Shown here: one piece after another, positions 52,616 through 60,146 of the stretch
Position numbering within the stretch: position 1 is the first letter of the stretch
Layout of the letters: the number at the start of each line of letters is the position of its first letter
NCBI GenBank assembly: GCA_023957975.1
Contig: JAMLGM010000004.1
Span: forward strand, 358,206-422,205
Direction of reading: 5' to 3'
Length of the DNA stretch: 64,000 nucleotides
Source: Microthrixaceae bacterium
GTDB lineage: Bacteria > Actinomycetota > Acidimicrobiia > Acidimicrobiales > Microtrichaceae
Translations under genes and position numbers: made by a program
Notes under the pieces: generated by a model
Told to the model about the DNA's origin: nothing
The model's database searches: none
What the model saw: only the letters and a program-made list of their open reading frames with translations

Positions 52616-52804
52616 GTGACCTCGCCAGACCAGCTTCCGGACATGATCGTGTGCGTCGACTGCGGCGGCGTGTGTCACCGCCTCAACAGGGGTTTCGAGG
52701 GCGGCGACCAGGCCGGCGACGTCGTGTCGTACCGGTGCGAGGACTGTCTGGACCGTTGGGACCTCGTCGCCGGCGACCCAGAAGATCTCGACGAGTTCGG
52801 CTGA
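52616..52804 (+). CDS. Small zinc-ribbon protein
   Basis: 62 residues from GTG 52616; ATG 52643 would give 53 residues. Cysteine pairs in [12 protein letters not shown] and RCEDCLDRW, 25 residues apart, suggest one zinc site, followed by an acidic tail ([10 protein letters not shown]). It is divergent from the mutase gene across 64 bp and 36 bp upstream of the DsbA-like gene, with which it may be co-transcribed. No family name. Confidence 0.68.
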   Translation: MTSPDQLPDMIVCVDCGGVCHRLNRGFEGGDQAGDVVSYRCEDCLDRWDLVAGDPEDLDEFG

Positions 52805-52840
52805 TCGGCCGAACTGCTCCCCTTTCCAGGAAGGCCCTCC

Positions 52841-53548
52841 ATGACCGAAACCGACGCACTCCCCGCCTCCGACGGTCGTCTCGACGATCTTGCCGGTGGC
52901 CCCTACGACATCGAGTTCTTCTTCGACCCCGGTTGCCCGTTCGCGTGGCAGACCTCGGTGTGGATCCGCAACGTCATGGCCCAGCGCGACCTTCGGGTCG
53001 GATGGCGTTTCATCAGCCTGTGGTACATCAATGTCGGCCAGGACCTCGACGCTTCGATGCGGGAGGGACACGCCCGCGGCCTTCGTTACCACCGCATCTG
53101 CGCGGCGGCCCGAGAGCGGTTCGGCAACGCGGCCGTCGGCGACTTGTACCGCCTCTACGGCGAGAGCTTCTGGTACGTCGATGCCACCGGTGACTTCACC
53201 GAACGGATGGCGGCCGCGTTGGCCAACATCGATTTCGCTCGCCTGATTTCCGCCGCTGGCCTGCCCGCCGACCTGGTTGAGGCCGCGGAGGATGAGTCCT
53301 TCGACGCGGTGTTGCGCACGGAGAGTGCGGCGGCGTTCGAACGTACCGGCCCAGACGTCGGCACCCCGATCATCACCTTCGGTCCTCCCGACGGAAACAC
53401 GCTGTTCGGCCCGGTGCTCAGCAACGCTCCGGACGGGCCCGACGCCGTGCGACTGTACGAGGCCGTCGAGACGGTCGCGTCGTTTGAGACCTTCTCGGAA
53501 CTCAAGCGCACAAAGCGCCCGGCGCTCGACCTCCCGCTGTTTTCCTGA
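52841..53548 (+). CDS. DsbA-like thioredoxin-fold protein, Rv2466c family, monothiol
   Basis: 235 residues. The thioredoxin fold begins IEFFFDPGCPFAWQTSVWIRNV; later GTPIITF (cis-Pro loop), FGPVLSNAPDGPDAVRLYEAV and SELKRTKRPALDLP match the mycothiol-dependent nitroreductase Rv2466c. The active site reads CPFA, whereas Rv2466c has CPWC, so the resolving cysteine is lost and only a monothiol mechanism is possible. It is predicted cytosolic because no signal peptide is present. Confidence 0.85.
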   Translation: MTETDALPASDGRLDDLAGGPYDIEFFFDPGCPFAWQTSVWIRNVMAQRDLRVGWRFISLWYINVGQDLDASMREGHARGLRYHRICAAARERFGNAAVGDLYRLYGESFWYVDATGDFTERMAAALANIDFARLISAAGLPADLVEAAEDESFDAVLRTESAAAFERTGPDVGTPIITFGPPDGNTLFGPVLSNAPDGPDAVRLYEAVETVASFETFSELKRTKRPALDLPLFS

Positions 53549-53574
53549 CGAGGCAGCGGCGGTCCGAAGTCCGC

Positions 53575-54501
53575 CTATGACACGAGCCGGCGGTGGGAGG
53601 GCAAGACGACTCGGGACGGGTCGGACCCGGCACGTACGGCCTCTTTCTTGGCGACCAGATACCGGTCCGCAGCATTGAGAACGTCGTCGAAGGCCTCACC
53701 CGGACGGCCGGCCGCCAACCCCCAGGTGAAGCTCAGTTGGACCTTCCCCTCGCGGGTTTCCAGTGGAGTGGCAAGGAGCCGGTCGAGCACGTCGTCGGCC
53801 CACTCGGCGGTGACGATCTCCGGGTCCGGGCTGAACACGACGAACTCGTCGCCCCCCAACCGGCCGACGTGGGCCCCGGCCGGGCAGTGATGTTCCAGCG
53901 TCGACGCGATCAGGCTGAGCGCGCGGTCTCCGACCGGGTGGCCATAGGAGTCGTTGATCCGCTTGAACCGGTCCACGTCGCACACCAGGACCGACCATCG
54001 GAGGTCTCGCTGTCCCGCGACGCACTCCTCCACGAGTTGGGTCACCCCGTGACGATTCGCCACCGAGGTCAGGTGATCGTTGAGCGCCTTGTGCCGCCAC
54101 GACCCCTGTTCCTCCTCATGGCGGGCCTGGGCCTGGGCCGACGCGAACAGGATCCGTTCGAATTGAGCGACGGTGAGCACCACCGCTGCGATGGTGCTCA
54201 CCACCAGGCATGCGATCACCAACGGCATCGCCACATGTGCGGCGATCGCACTGATCGTGCAGATCATCGGGACCATCGTGGCGCCGGCGATGACCAACGC
54301 CTGGGTCATGTGATGGCGTTGACCCCACTCGCCGCTGTGGTGTCCGGTGACACTGTGGTGTCCCGTGACACTGTGGTGTCCCGTGACACTGTGGTGTCCG
54401 GTGGCCGGCCGGGTCTCGTCTGTGGAGGGTTGAGTCTCGTGGTGTGGAACGTCGGCGTGCATCTTTGCCACCTCCGGTGCCCTCATTCGGTGCAGCACCA
54501 T
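53575..54501 (-). CDS. Membrane GGDEF diguanylate cyclase
   Basis: 308 residues from ATG 54501. A His-rich N-terminal segment of four TGHHSV repeats (~residues 33-56) precedes two transmembrane helices (ALVIAGATMVPMICTISAIAAHVAM and PLVIACLVVSTIAAVVLTVAQF). The C-terminal GGDEF domain has DHLTSVANRHGV, VCDVDRFKRINDSYGHPVGD and the intact active site LGGDEFVVF. It should make cyclic di-GMP. The inhibitory RxxD site is not evident upstream of GGDEF. The His-rich repeat could bind metal, but this is untested. Confidence 0.92.
   Translation of the reverse strand: MVLHRMRAPEVAKMHADVPHHETQPSTDETRPATGHHSVTGHHSVTGHHSVTGHHSGEWGQRHHMTQALVIAGATMVPMICTISAIAAHVAMPLVIACLVVSTIAAVVLTVAQFERILFASAQAQARHEEEQGSWRHKALNDHLTSVANRHGVTQLVEECVAGQRDLRWSVLVCDVDRFKRINDSYGHPVGDRALSLIASTLEHHCPAGAHVGRLGGDEFVVFSPDPEIVTAEWADDVLDRLLATPLETREGKVQLSFTWGLAAGRPGEAFDDVLNAADRYLVAKKEAVRAGSDPSRVVLPSHRRLVS
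54335..54406. repeat. 18-bp coding tandem repeat, four copies
   Basis: CTGTGGTGTCCGGTGACA-type units at 54335, 54353, 54371 and 54389 inside the GGDEF gene, encoding TGHHSV in the N-terminal tail. The copies differ by at most a few bases, so the expansion is recent. Confidence 0.9.
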
Positions 54502-54587
54502 TGATTCACCGATAGTGACATGTTACGCGCTCTGCGTGAGATTGCGGTCTAGAACGCGTGAGAACATCCTCAGGCGTTCACCACCGG

Positions 54588-55496
54588 TCAGCCGACCGCG
54601 ACTCCGCCGTCGATACGTTGATGCTCCGCCCGCCGGATGTGACCTCCGATCGCGTCGGTCAACAACGGCCACAAGGGTTGGGGAAGGTCGTGGCCCATCC
54701 GGTCGACCATCAGCAACGACGACCCGGGCACCGCCGCGGCCGTCGCCCGGCCCCCGCTCGGGCGAACGAGGCGGTCCTGGCGGCCGTGGATCACCAGGGT
54801 TGGCGTCTGCAACAACCGCAGCCCTGGCGTGCGGTCGGGCGAGGCCAGAATCGCCGCGAGCTGCCTCGGAGTGCCCCCACGTTCGGGGGTTCGCTCGTAG
54901 GCCTCGTTCAAGAACACCTCCGTGGCGGCACGGTCGAACAGCGGGCCACCGATCGTCTCGTGGCGAGTGAGTTCCTGTTCGAGCATCGCGGCCCGATCGT
55001 TCGGGGTCGGCTTCATCACCGTGCGCACCACCTGCACCGTGGGCAGGCCGGCAAGTCGTGAGCCCGGCCGCGACATGATGGAAGTGAGCGACGCGACCCG
55101 TTCGGGCAGATCGATCGCCAACTGCTGGGCGATCATGCCTCCCATCGAGGCGCCGACGACATGGGCCCGCTCGACGTTGGCGGCATCGAGCACCGCGGCG
55201 GCGTCGAGCGCCATGTCGCTGAGCAGGTAGTCGGCCGAACCCCGGTCGATCCCGGTGGCGAGCTTCACCATGTCGGGGATCTGCAGCACCCGGTCGCTCG
55301 TCGACGACGACCAGCCGGCGTCGCGGTTATCGAAGCGGATGACCCGGTACCCCTGACCGGTGAGGCGTTCGACGAAACCGGGACGCCAGGCGATCAACTG
55401 CGCGCCGAGCCCCATGATCAACAACACGGCCGGCCCGTTGTCCGGTCCGGCCTCCTCCCAATACAGCGAAACATCACCACGGGTCACGTGAGCCAT
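54588..55496 (-). CDS. Alpha/beta hydrolase
   Basis: 302 residues from ATG 55496. Fold markers: VLLIMGLGAQLIAW (oxyanion region), RFDNRDAGWS, nucleophile Ser in VVGASMGGMIAQQLA, Asp in VIHGRQDRLV and His in DRMGHDLP. This resembles the group that includes aclacinomycin methylesterase and tropinesterase-like enzymes. The substrate is unknown. It is divergent from the M20 amidohydrolase gene. Confidence 0.87.
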   Translation of the reverse strand: MAHVTRGDVSLYWEEAGPDNGPAVLLIMGLGAQLIAWRPGFVERLTGQGYRVIRFDNRDAGWSSSTSDRVLQIPDMVKLATGIDRGSADYLLSDMALDAAAVLDAANVERAHVVGASMGGMIAQQLAIDLPERVASLTSIMSRPGSRLAGLPTVQVVRTVMKPTPNDRAAMLEQELTRHETIGGPLFDRAATEVFLNEAYERTPERGGTPRQLAAILASPDRTPGLRLLQTPTLVIHGRQDRLVRPSGGRATAAAVPGSSLLMVDRMGHDLPQPLWPLLTDAIGGHIRRAEHQRIDGGVAVG

Positions 55497-55600
55497 AGAT
55501 GCAACGCTACCGAGAGGAGAGGTCCTATGGTGGGCGAAGCGCGCGGACGACCCGGTTCGCGCTCGTTCGGCCGCATCGATGCGGCCCGGGGAGGACCACG

Positions 55601-56854
55601 ATGGCATTCGCCGAAACTTTCGACTCGATCGACGCGTTGCTCGAGGACCTGTCGTCGCTGTACGAGGACCTCCACCAGCACCCCGAGTTGAGTTTCCAGG
55701 AGGTGCGCACCGCCGAGATCCTGGCGAAGCGGATCGAAGCGCTCGGCTACGACACGACGACCGGTGTCGGGCTCACAGGCGTGGTCGGGGTGCTCGAAAA
55801 CGGTGAGGGACCAACCGTGTTATTGCGCGCCGACATCGACGCGCTGCCCGTCGCCGAGGACACCGGGCTGCCGTACGCGTCCACCGTCGTCGCCCGAGAC
55901 ACCGAGGGCCAGGAGGTCGGCGTCGCTCACGCCTGTGGCCACGACATGCACGCGACGTGGATGATCGGTGCTGCAACGTGGCTCGTCGAGCACCGACACC
56001 TGTGGTCGGGCAAGGTGCTCATCGTGTTCCAACCGGCCGAAGAATTCGGGGCCGGGGCGAAGCGGATGGTCGACGACGGACTCTTCGAACGCTTCGGCAC
56101 CCCCGAGGTCTGCCTGGGCCAGCACCTCGCACCAGCACCGGCCGGCTGGGTGCTGTTGCGCGCCGGACCGGCGATGGCGGCCTCGGACGCGGTGAAGATC
56201 ACGCTTCACGGGCGCGGCGGACACGGTTCCTCGCCGCAGATGACCGTCGACCCGGCCATCATGGCGGCCTCGACCATCATGAAGCTCCAAACCGTCGTCT
56301 CCCGCGAGGTGGCGCCGATCGAGGAGGCGGTCGTCACGGTCGGCACCGTTCGTATCGGCACGAAGGAGAACGTCATCTCCGACCGGGCCGAACTCAAGGT
56401 GAACGTCCGGACGTTCTCCGACTACGTGCGCGACAAGGTGCTGGCCTCGATCGACCGGATCGCCCACGGCGAAGCCCATTCCTGCGGAGCGCCCAAGGAC
56501 CCCGAGGTCGAACACCTCTACCACTTCCCGGTGCTGTCGAATTCCGAGGCCGAGACCGCAACGGTGTTCTCGCGATTCCAGAGCCACTTCGGGTTCGAGA
56601 ACACGATGGAGGCCCCCAAGGCCACCGGGTCTGAGGACTTCGGCTACTTCGCGGAGTCTGCAGGATGCCCACAGGTGTTCTGGTTCACCGGCGGCCACGA
56701 CAAGGAGCGCTGGATCGAGGCGTTCAACAGCGGACGCCTCGAAGAGGAGGTTCCATTCAACCACTCCCCCCGGTTCGCTCCGAGCCAGCACCCCACGATC
56801 CGCACCGGGATCGAGGCGCTGCTCGTGGCGGCTGAAAGCTGGATCGGGCGCTGA
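55601..56854 (+). CDS. M20-family amidohydrolase
   Basis: 417 residues from ATG 55601 with GGGGAGG upstream. Family markers: HQHPELSFQEVRTAEIL, LLRADIDALPV, HACGHDMHATWMIGAA with metal ligands, VFQPAEEFGAGAKRMVDDGLFE with the catalytic Glu, and HGRGGHGSSPQMTVDP in the dimerisation domain, then ATGSEDFGYF. Such enzymes hydrolyse N-acyl amino acids or related amides. Specificity is unclear. Confidence 0.93.
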   Translation: MAFAETFDSIDALLEDLSSLYEDLHQHPELSFQEVRTAEILAKRIEALGYDTTTGVGLTGVVGVLENGEGPTVLLRADIDALPVAEDTGLPYASTVVARDTEGQEVGVAHACGHDMHATWMIGAATWLVEHRHLWSGKVLIVFQPAEEFGAGAKRMVDDGLFERFGTPEVCLGQHLAPAPAGWVLLRAGPAMAASDAVKITLHGRGGHGSSPQMTVDPAIMAASTIMKLQTVVSREVAPIEEAVVTVGTVRIGTKENVISDRAELKVNVRTFSDYVRDKVLASIDRIAHGEAHSCGAPKDPEVEHLYHFPVLSNSEAETATVFSRFQSHFGFENTMEAPKATGSEDFGYFAESAGCPQVFWFTGGHDKERWIEAFNSGRLEEEVPFNHSPRFAPSQHPTIRTGIEALLVAAESWIGR

Positions 56855-56923
56855 CCCGCTGGGGCACCGGGTGCTCGCGGCGAACTCGCTGGTTCTCCGC
56901 CGCCGCTGGTTCTCCGCCGCAAT

Positions 56924-57000
56924 TGGTCGGGCTGACAGGATTTGAACCTGCGACCTCTTGACCCCCAGTCAAGCGCGCTACCAACCTGCGCCACAGCCCG
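56924..57000 (-). tRNA. tRNA-Pro, anticodon GGG
   Basis: Acceptor arms CGGGCTG (57000-56994) and CAGCCCG (56934-56928), discriminator A and an encoded CCA (56926-56924). The anticodon stem is CTTGA/TCAAG with loop CTGGGGG, giving anticodon GGG for proline. The T arm GCAGGTTCAAATCCTGT is intact. 77 nt including CCA. Confidence 0.95.
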
Positions 57001-57070
57001 TATTCCTCGACTCGGCACCCGATGGGCGCCGTGCCGGGGAGTAACTGTAGCCGACACGGTCACCTGCGAC

Positions 57071-57100
57071 GAACCTGCGACTACTGGACCCCCAGTCAAG
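57071..57100 (-). pseudogene. tRNA-Pro fragment
   Basis: On the minus strand CTTGACTGGGGGTC, five mismatching or shifted bases, then GTCGCAGGTTC repeats the anticodon-to-T-arm section of the adjacent tRNA-Pro (about 25 of 30 positions). It lies ~70 bp upstream of the tRNA 5' end and lacks acceptor and D arms. It could be a recombination or integration scar or a broken duplicate. Confidence 0.65.
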
Positions 57101-57121
57101 AGCTTGAGGTCGTTACAACCC

Positions 57122-57328
57122 TCAGCCCAGGAGCCATTCGATCCCCTGGATGGCCCTCCACCCGAGGTACAACACCAGGGCGATCACCAGCAGCCAGAAG
57201 TGCCACGGCAGCTTTTCGTTGGGTTCGCTTTCGCTCGGGTCGACCACCTGGTGACCGTTGGGGCACTGCCCCTGCGCATTGAGCGTGCTTGGCGTGTAGA
57301 AGTGATCGCAGTCATCGCACCAGGGCAT
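57122..57328 (-). CDS. Small zinc-binding membrane protein
   Basis: 68 residues. MPWCDDCDHFYTPSTLNAQGQCPNGH has C-x2-C and C-x3-H, a probable zinc site, followed by one transmembrane helix (FWLLVIALVLYLGWRAI). This resembles the zinc-ribbon/one-helix proteins found near actinobacterial carboxyl-transferase genes. It starts 35 bp after the tandem repeat that ends the carboxyl-transferase gene. No strong ribosome site is visible. Confidence 0.72.
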   Translation of the reverse strand: MPWCDDCDHFYTPSTLNAQGQCPNGHQVVDPSESEPNEKLPWHFWLLVIALVLYLGWRAIQGIEWLLG

Positions 57329-57362
57329 CGTTGGCCATGTTTACTACTGCCGCCATATCGCG

Positions 57363-57453
57363 GTCACACCGGCGGCACGCCATCCAGTCACACCGGCGGC
57401 ACGCCATCCAGTCACACCGGCGGCACGCCATCCAGTCACACCGGCGGCACGCC
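57363..57453. repeat. 24-bp tandem repeat, nearly four copies, carrying a stop codon
   Basis: GTCACACCGGCGGCACGCCA plus TCCA at 57363-57386, 57387-57410 and 57411-57434, then a partial copy to 57453. On the minus strand each unit reads DGVPPV-stop. The stop of the carboxyl-transferase gene (57436-57438) lies in the last copy, and three further in-frame stops follow downstream. Confidence 0.92.
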
Positions 57454-58956
57454 GTGACGTCGGTCGCTGAATTCGCGGGTCTTGCCCTTTGCCCGGTCAA
57501 GCCGACGGATGATCTCCAACCGCAGGTCGCCCCAGTCGACCACGGCGTCGATCACCAACTCCGAGGCGAGGCGCAGCAGGTCGACGTCTTGTTCGTAGAT
57601 GCGTCGCTGTTCGGCGACGAACGCGTCGCGCTCGACCTCGTCTTCGATCGCCGCGATCTTGTTGGCGAACACGGCGTTGACCGCCGCCTCGGGCCCCATC
57701 ACCGCGATCTTCGCGGTGGGCAAGGCGATGGTCGCCTCGGGCTCGAACGCTGGCCCGGACATGGCGTAGAGGCCGGCACCGTACGCCTTGCGCAGCACCA
57801 CCGAGATCTTGGGAACCGTCGCCTCGCTCACGGCGGTGATCATCTTGGCGCCGTGGCGGATGATGCCCTGACGCTCGACCTCGGTGCCGATCATGAAACC
57901 CGGAACGTCCGCAAGGAAGACCAACGGGATGTTGAAGGCGTCGCAGCACCAGATGAACCGGGCAGCTTTGTCGGCGGTGTCGGTGAACAGCACCCCACCC
58001 TTGATCATCGGATTGTTGGCGACAAAGCCGACGGGACGCCCCTCCATCAAACCGAACCCGACCACCAACTCGGGAGCGAACAGCGCCTTGACCTCGAAGA
58101 AGCTCTCGGCGTCGATCAGTGCGTCGATGACCGTGTGGATGTCATAACCCATCGTCTCCTCGGCCGGCACGACGGTCGAATCGAGTTCACGAACCGGCGC
58201 CGCGGGTTCGTACTCGGGCGGCTCGTCGCGCCAATACGAGGGCATGTAGGTGAAATACGCCTTCGCCTGGTCGATGGCATCGGCGTCGTCGACGGCAAGG
58301 TTGTCACCGCAGCCCGACACCGAACAGTGCATCCGGGCCCCACCGGTCTCCTCGAGGCTCGCGGTCTCGCCGATCACCATCTCGGCCATGCGAGGCGAAC
58401 CCAGGTACATCGAGGCATTGCCATCGACCATGATCACGATGTCGCAGAACGCCGGGATGTAGGCGCCCCCGGCGGCCGAGGGGCCGAACAGGCAACAGAT
58501 CTGGGGAACCTTTCCGCTCAGGCGCACCTGGTTGTAGAAGATGCGTCCGGCGCCGCGCCGCCCAGGGAACAGCTCGACCTGGTCGGTGATCCGCGCCCCA
58601 GCCGAATCGATGAGCCAGAAGATCGGCAGGTTGTCGCGCAACGCCAGGTCCGTCGCTCGCACGATCTTTTCGACGGTGCGAGCACCCCAGGACCCGGCTT
58701 TGACCGTCGGGTCGTTGGCCACGACGATCACCGGCCGTCCGTCGACCTCTCCCACCCCGGTGACCACGCCGTCGGCCGGCAGGTCCTGGGCCATGGCGTT
58801 GGCCAGCAGGGCATCCTCGACGAAGGTGCCGGGGTCACACAGCAGGTCGATGCGGTCGCGCACGAACATCTTGTTCTGCCCTGCGAGCTTGTCGGCCTGG
58901 GAATGCAGGTTGCCCTTCGAGGCTCGTTCGCGGGCGATCGACAACGGGTTGGTCAT
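57436..58956 (-). CDS. Acyl-CoA carboxylase carboxyltransferase (beta) subunit
   Basis: 506 residues from ATG 58956. Crotonase-like carboxyltransferase domains: RDRIDLLCDPGTFVED, IDSAGARITDQVELFPGRRGAGRIFYN, FGPSAAGGAYIPAFCDIVIMV, SVSGCGDNLAVDDADAIDQAKAYF and the C-terminal ADVPGFMIGTEVERQGIIRHGAKMI with KAYGAGLYAMSG. It transfers carboxyl from biotin to acetyl-, propionyl- or longer acyl-CoA. No biotin carboxylase gene is nearby. The C-terminus ends HGVPPV inside the tandem repeat. Confidence 0.92.
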   Translation of the reverse strand: MTNPLSIARERASKGNLHSQADKLAGQNKMFVRDRIDLLCDPGTFVEDALLANAMAQDLPADGVVTGVGEVDGRPVIVVANDPTVKAGSWGARTVEKIVRATDLALRDNLPIFWLIDSAGARITDQVELFPGRRGAGRIFYNQVRLSGKVPQICCLFGPSAAGGAYIPAFCDIVIMVDGNASMYLGSPRMAEMVIGETASLEETGGARMHCSVSGCGDNLAVDDADAIDQAKAYFTYMPSYWRDEPPEYEPAAPVRELDSTVVPAEETMGYDIHTVIDALIDAESFFEVKALFAPELVVGFGLMEGRPVGFVANNPMIKGGVLFTDTADKAARFIWCCDAFNIPLVFLADVPGFMIGTEVERQGIIRHGAKMITAVSEATVPKISVVLRKAYGAGLYAMSGPAFEPEATIALPTAKIAVMGPEAAVNAVFANKIAAIEDEVERDAFVAEQRRIYEQDVDLLRLASELVIDAVVDWGDLRLEIIRRLDRAKGKTREFSDRRHGVPPV

Positions 58957-59033
58957 CCGTTGAGTTTCGCAGAACTCCTCGGCCCGGCGCCCAGTCCGCT
59001 CCGTCGCAGGTCGAGCCGCTGGGCCGGCCGAGC

Positions 59034-60110
59034 TCAGTCCGCTCGGCGGACCGCCAACACCGTGACGTCGTCCTGAAGGGGCCCGGCGACGAATTCCTGT
59101 GCGGCATTCACCAAACTGCGGCTCGCCTGTTCGGCCGTGGCGGACTCCATCTTTCGGATCATGCCGGCCACCCGGTCCTCTCCGAAGAAGTTCGAGCCGT
59201 CGCGAGCCTCGGCGATGCCATCGGAGGTGCACACCACGAGGTCGCCCTTGACGATCGGAATCTCGCGGGATTGGAAGGTCGCCTCGGGGTTCATCATCAG
59301 GATCGGACCGGTGGCTGGCAACGCGCTCAGTTCGCGGTCGTGCAGCATCCATGCTGCGGGGTGCCCGGCCGACGCGTAGCGCATCACCTCGGCTTCCTCG
59401 TCGAAAATCATGACGAACAGCGACACGAACTCCTCGGGCCGTTCGTAGTCGGAAACCTGCCGGTTGAGCTCTTCGAGCGCCTGCCCCGGATCCCGGTAGC
59501 GGCGCAGGTAGGAGCGCAACAGGAATTTCGTCTGCAGTGCCGTGATCGACGCCTCGACGTCGTGGCCACTCACGTCGCCGACCACACACCCGACGCGTCC
59601 AGAGGGCAGCCGAAACACGTCGACAAGGTCGCCCGACATCACGCCGGCCACCGCCTCGTGAACGACCGCGATGTCGTAGCCCGGGGTGTCGATGAGTTCG
59701 GCCGGGGCGAGGCGCTCGGCCCACCGTTGCGGCGCCGAGTCGTTCTGGGCCAGCATTTCGAGGGCCCGCTGTTCGACCCGCACCCGCTCTTCGCTCAGAC
59801 GAGCGTCGCGTTTGGAGAACTGCGCCGCCCAGAGGCTGAACAGTGCCGGAACCGAAATCGCTCCGATGAGGTACCAGGCCCGAACGTCATCGGTGAACAG
59901 CGAGGCGAGGGCGGCCCCGGCGATCACCACGTACACGACCCCGGTATGGACCTGGTGCAACACGGTGGTTTGGCTGAGGGTGCGTACCCCGGGGTCGTTG
60001 GTGGTCATGTTGCGGACCACTCGATAGCGCAGGAACGCCGAGCGAAACCACGCGGTGGCGCCGACGACGGCGAGCACGGCGATCAGGAAGAGAAACCAGT
60101 GGGCGAGCAT
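59034..60110 (-). CDS. PP2C/SpoIIE-type serine phosphatase with membrane anchor
   Basis: 358 residues. Three hydrophobic segments in the N-terminal ~100 residues (HWFLFLIAVLAVVGATAWF, GVVYVVIAGAALASLF, WYLIGAISVPALFSLW), a coiled-coil-like linker (SKRDARLSEERVRVEQRALEML), then a SpoIIE domain with VAGVMSGDLVDVF, VVGDVSGHDVEAS, MRYASAGHPAAWML and VVCTSDGIAEARD (metal-binding Asp residues). Such phosphatases usually act on anti-anti-sigma factors. No partner gene is adjacent. Confidence 0.9.
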   Translation of the reverse strand: MLAHWFLFLIAVLAVVGATAWFRSAFLRYRVVRNMTTNDPGVRTLSQTTVLHQVHTGVVYVVIAGAALASLFTDDVRAWYLIGAISVPALFSLWAAQFSKRDARLSEERVRVEQRALEMLAQNDSAPQRWAERLAPAELIDTPGYDIAVVHEAVAGVMSGDLVDVFRLPSGRVGCVVGDVSGHDVEASITALQTKFLLRSYLRRYRDPGQALEELNRQVSDYERPEEFVSLFVMIFDEEAEVMRYASAGHPAAWMLHDRELSALPATGPILMMNPEATFQSREIPIVKGDLVVCTSDGIAEARDGSNFFGEDRVAGMIRKMESATAEQASRSLVNAAQEFVAGPLQDDVTVLAVRRAD

Positions 60111-60146
60111 GGGAATACCGCTTCGATACGTTCGTCGGGCAGCCGA

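Noticed and set aside
57363..57453. CRISPR-like array
   Set aside because: Units are directly adjacent with no spacers, and they derive from the end of the carboxyltransferase gene.
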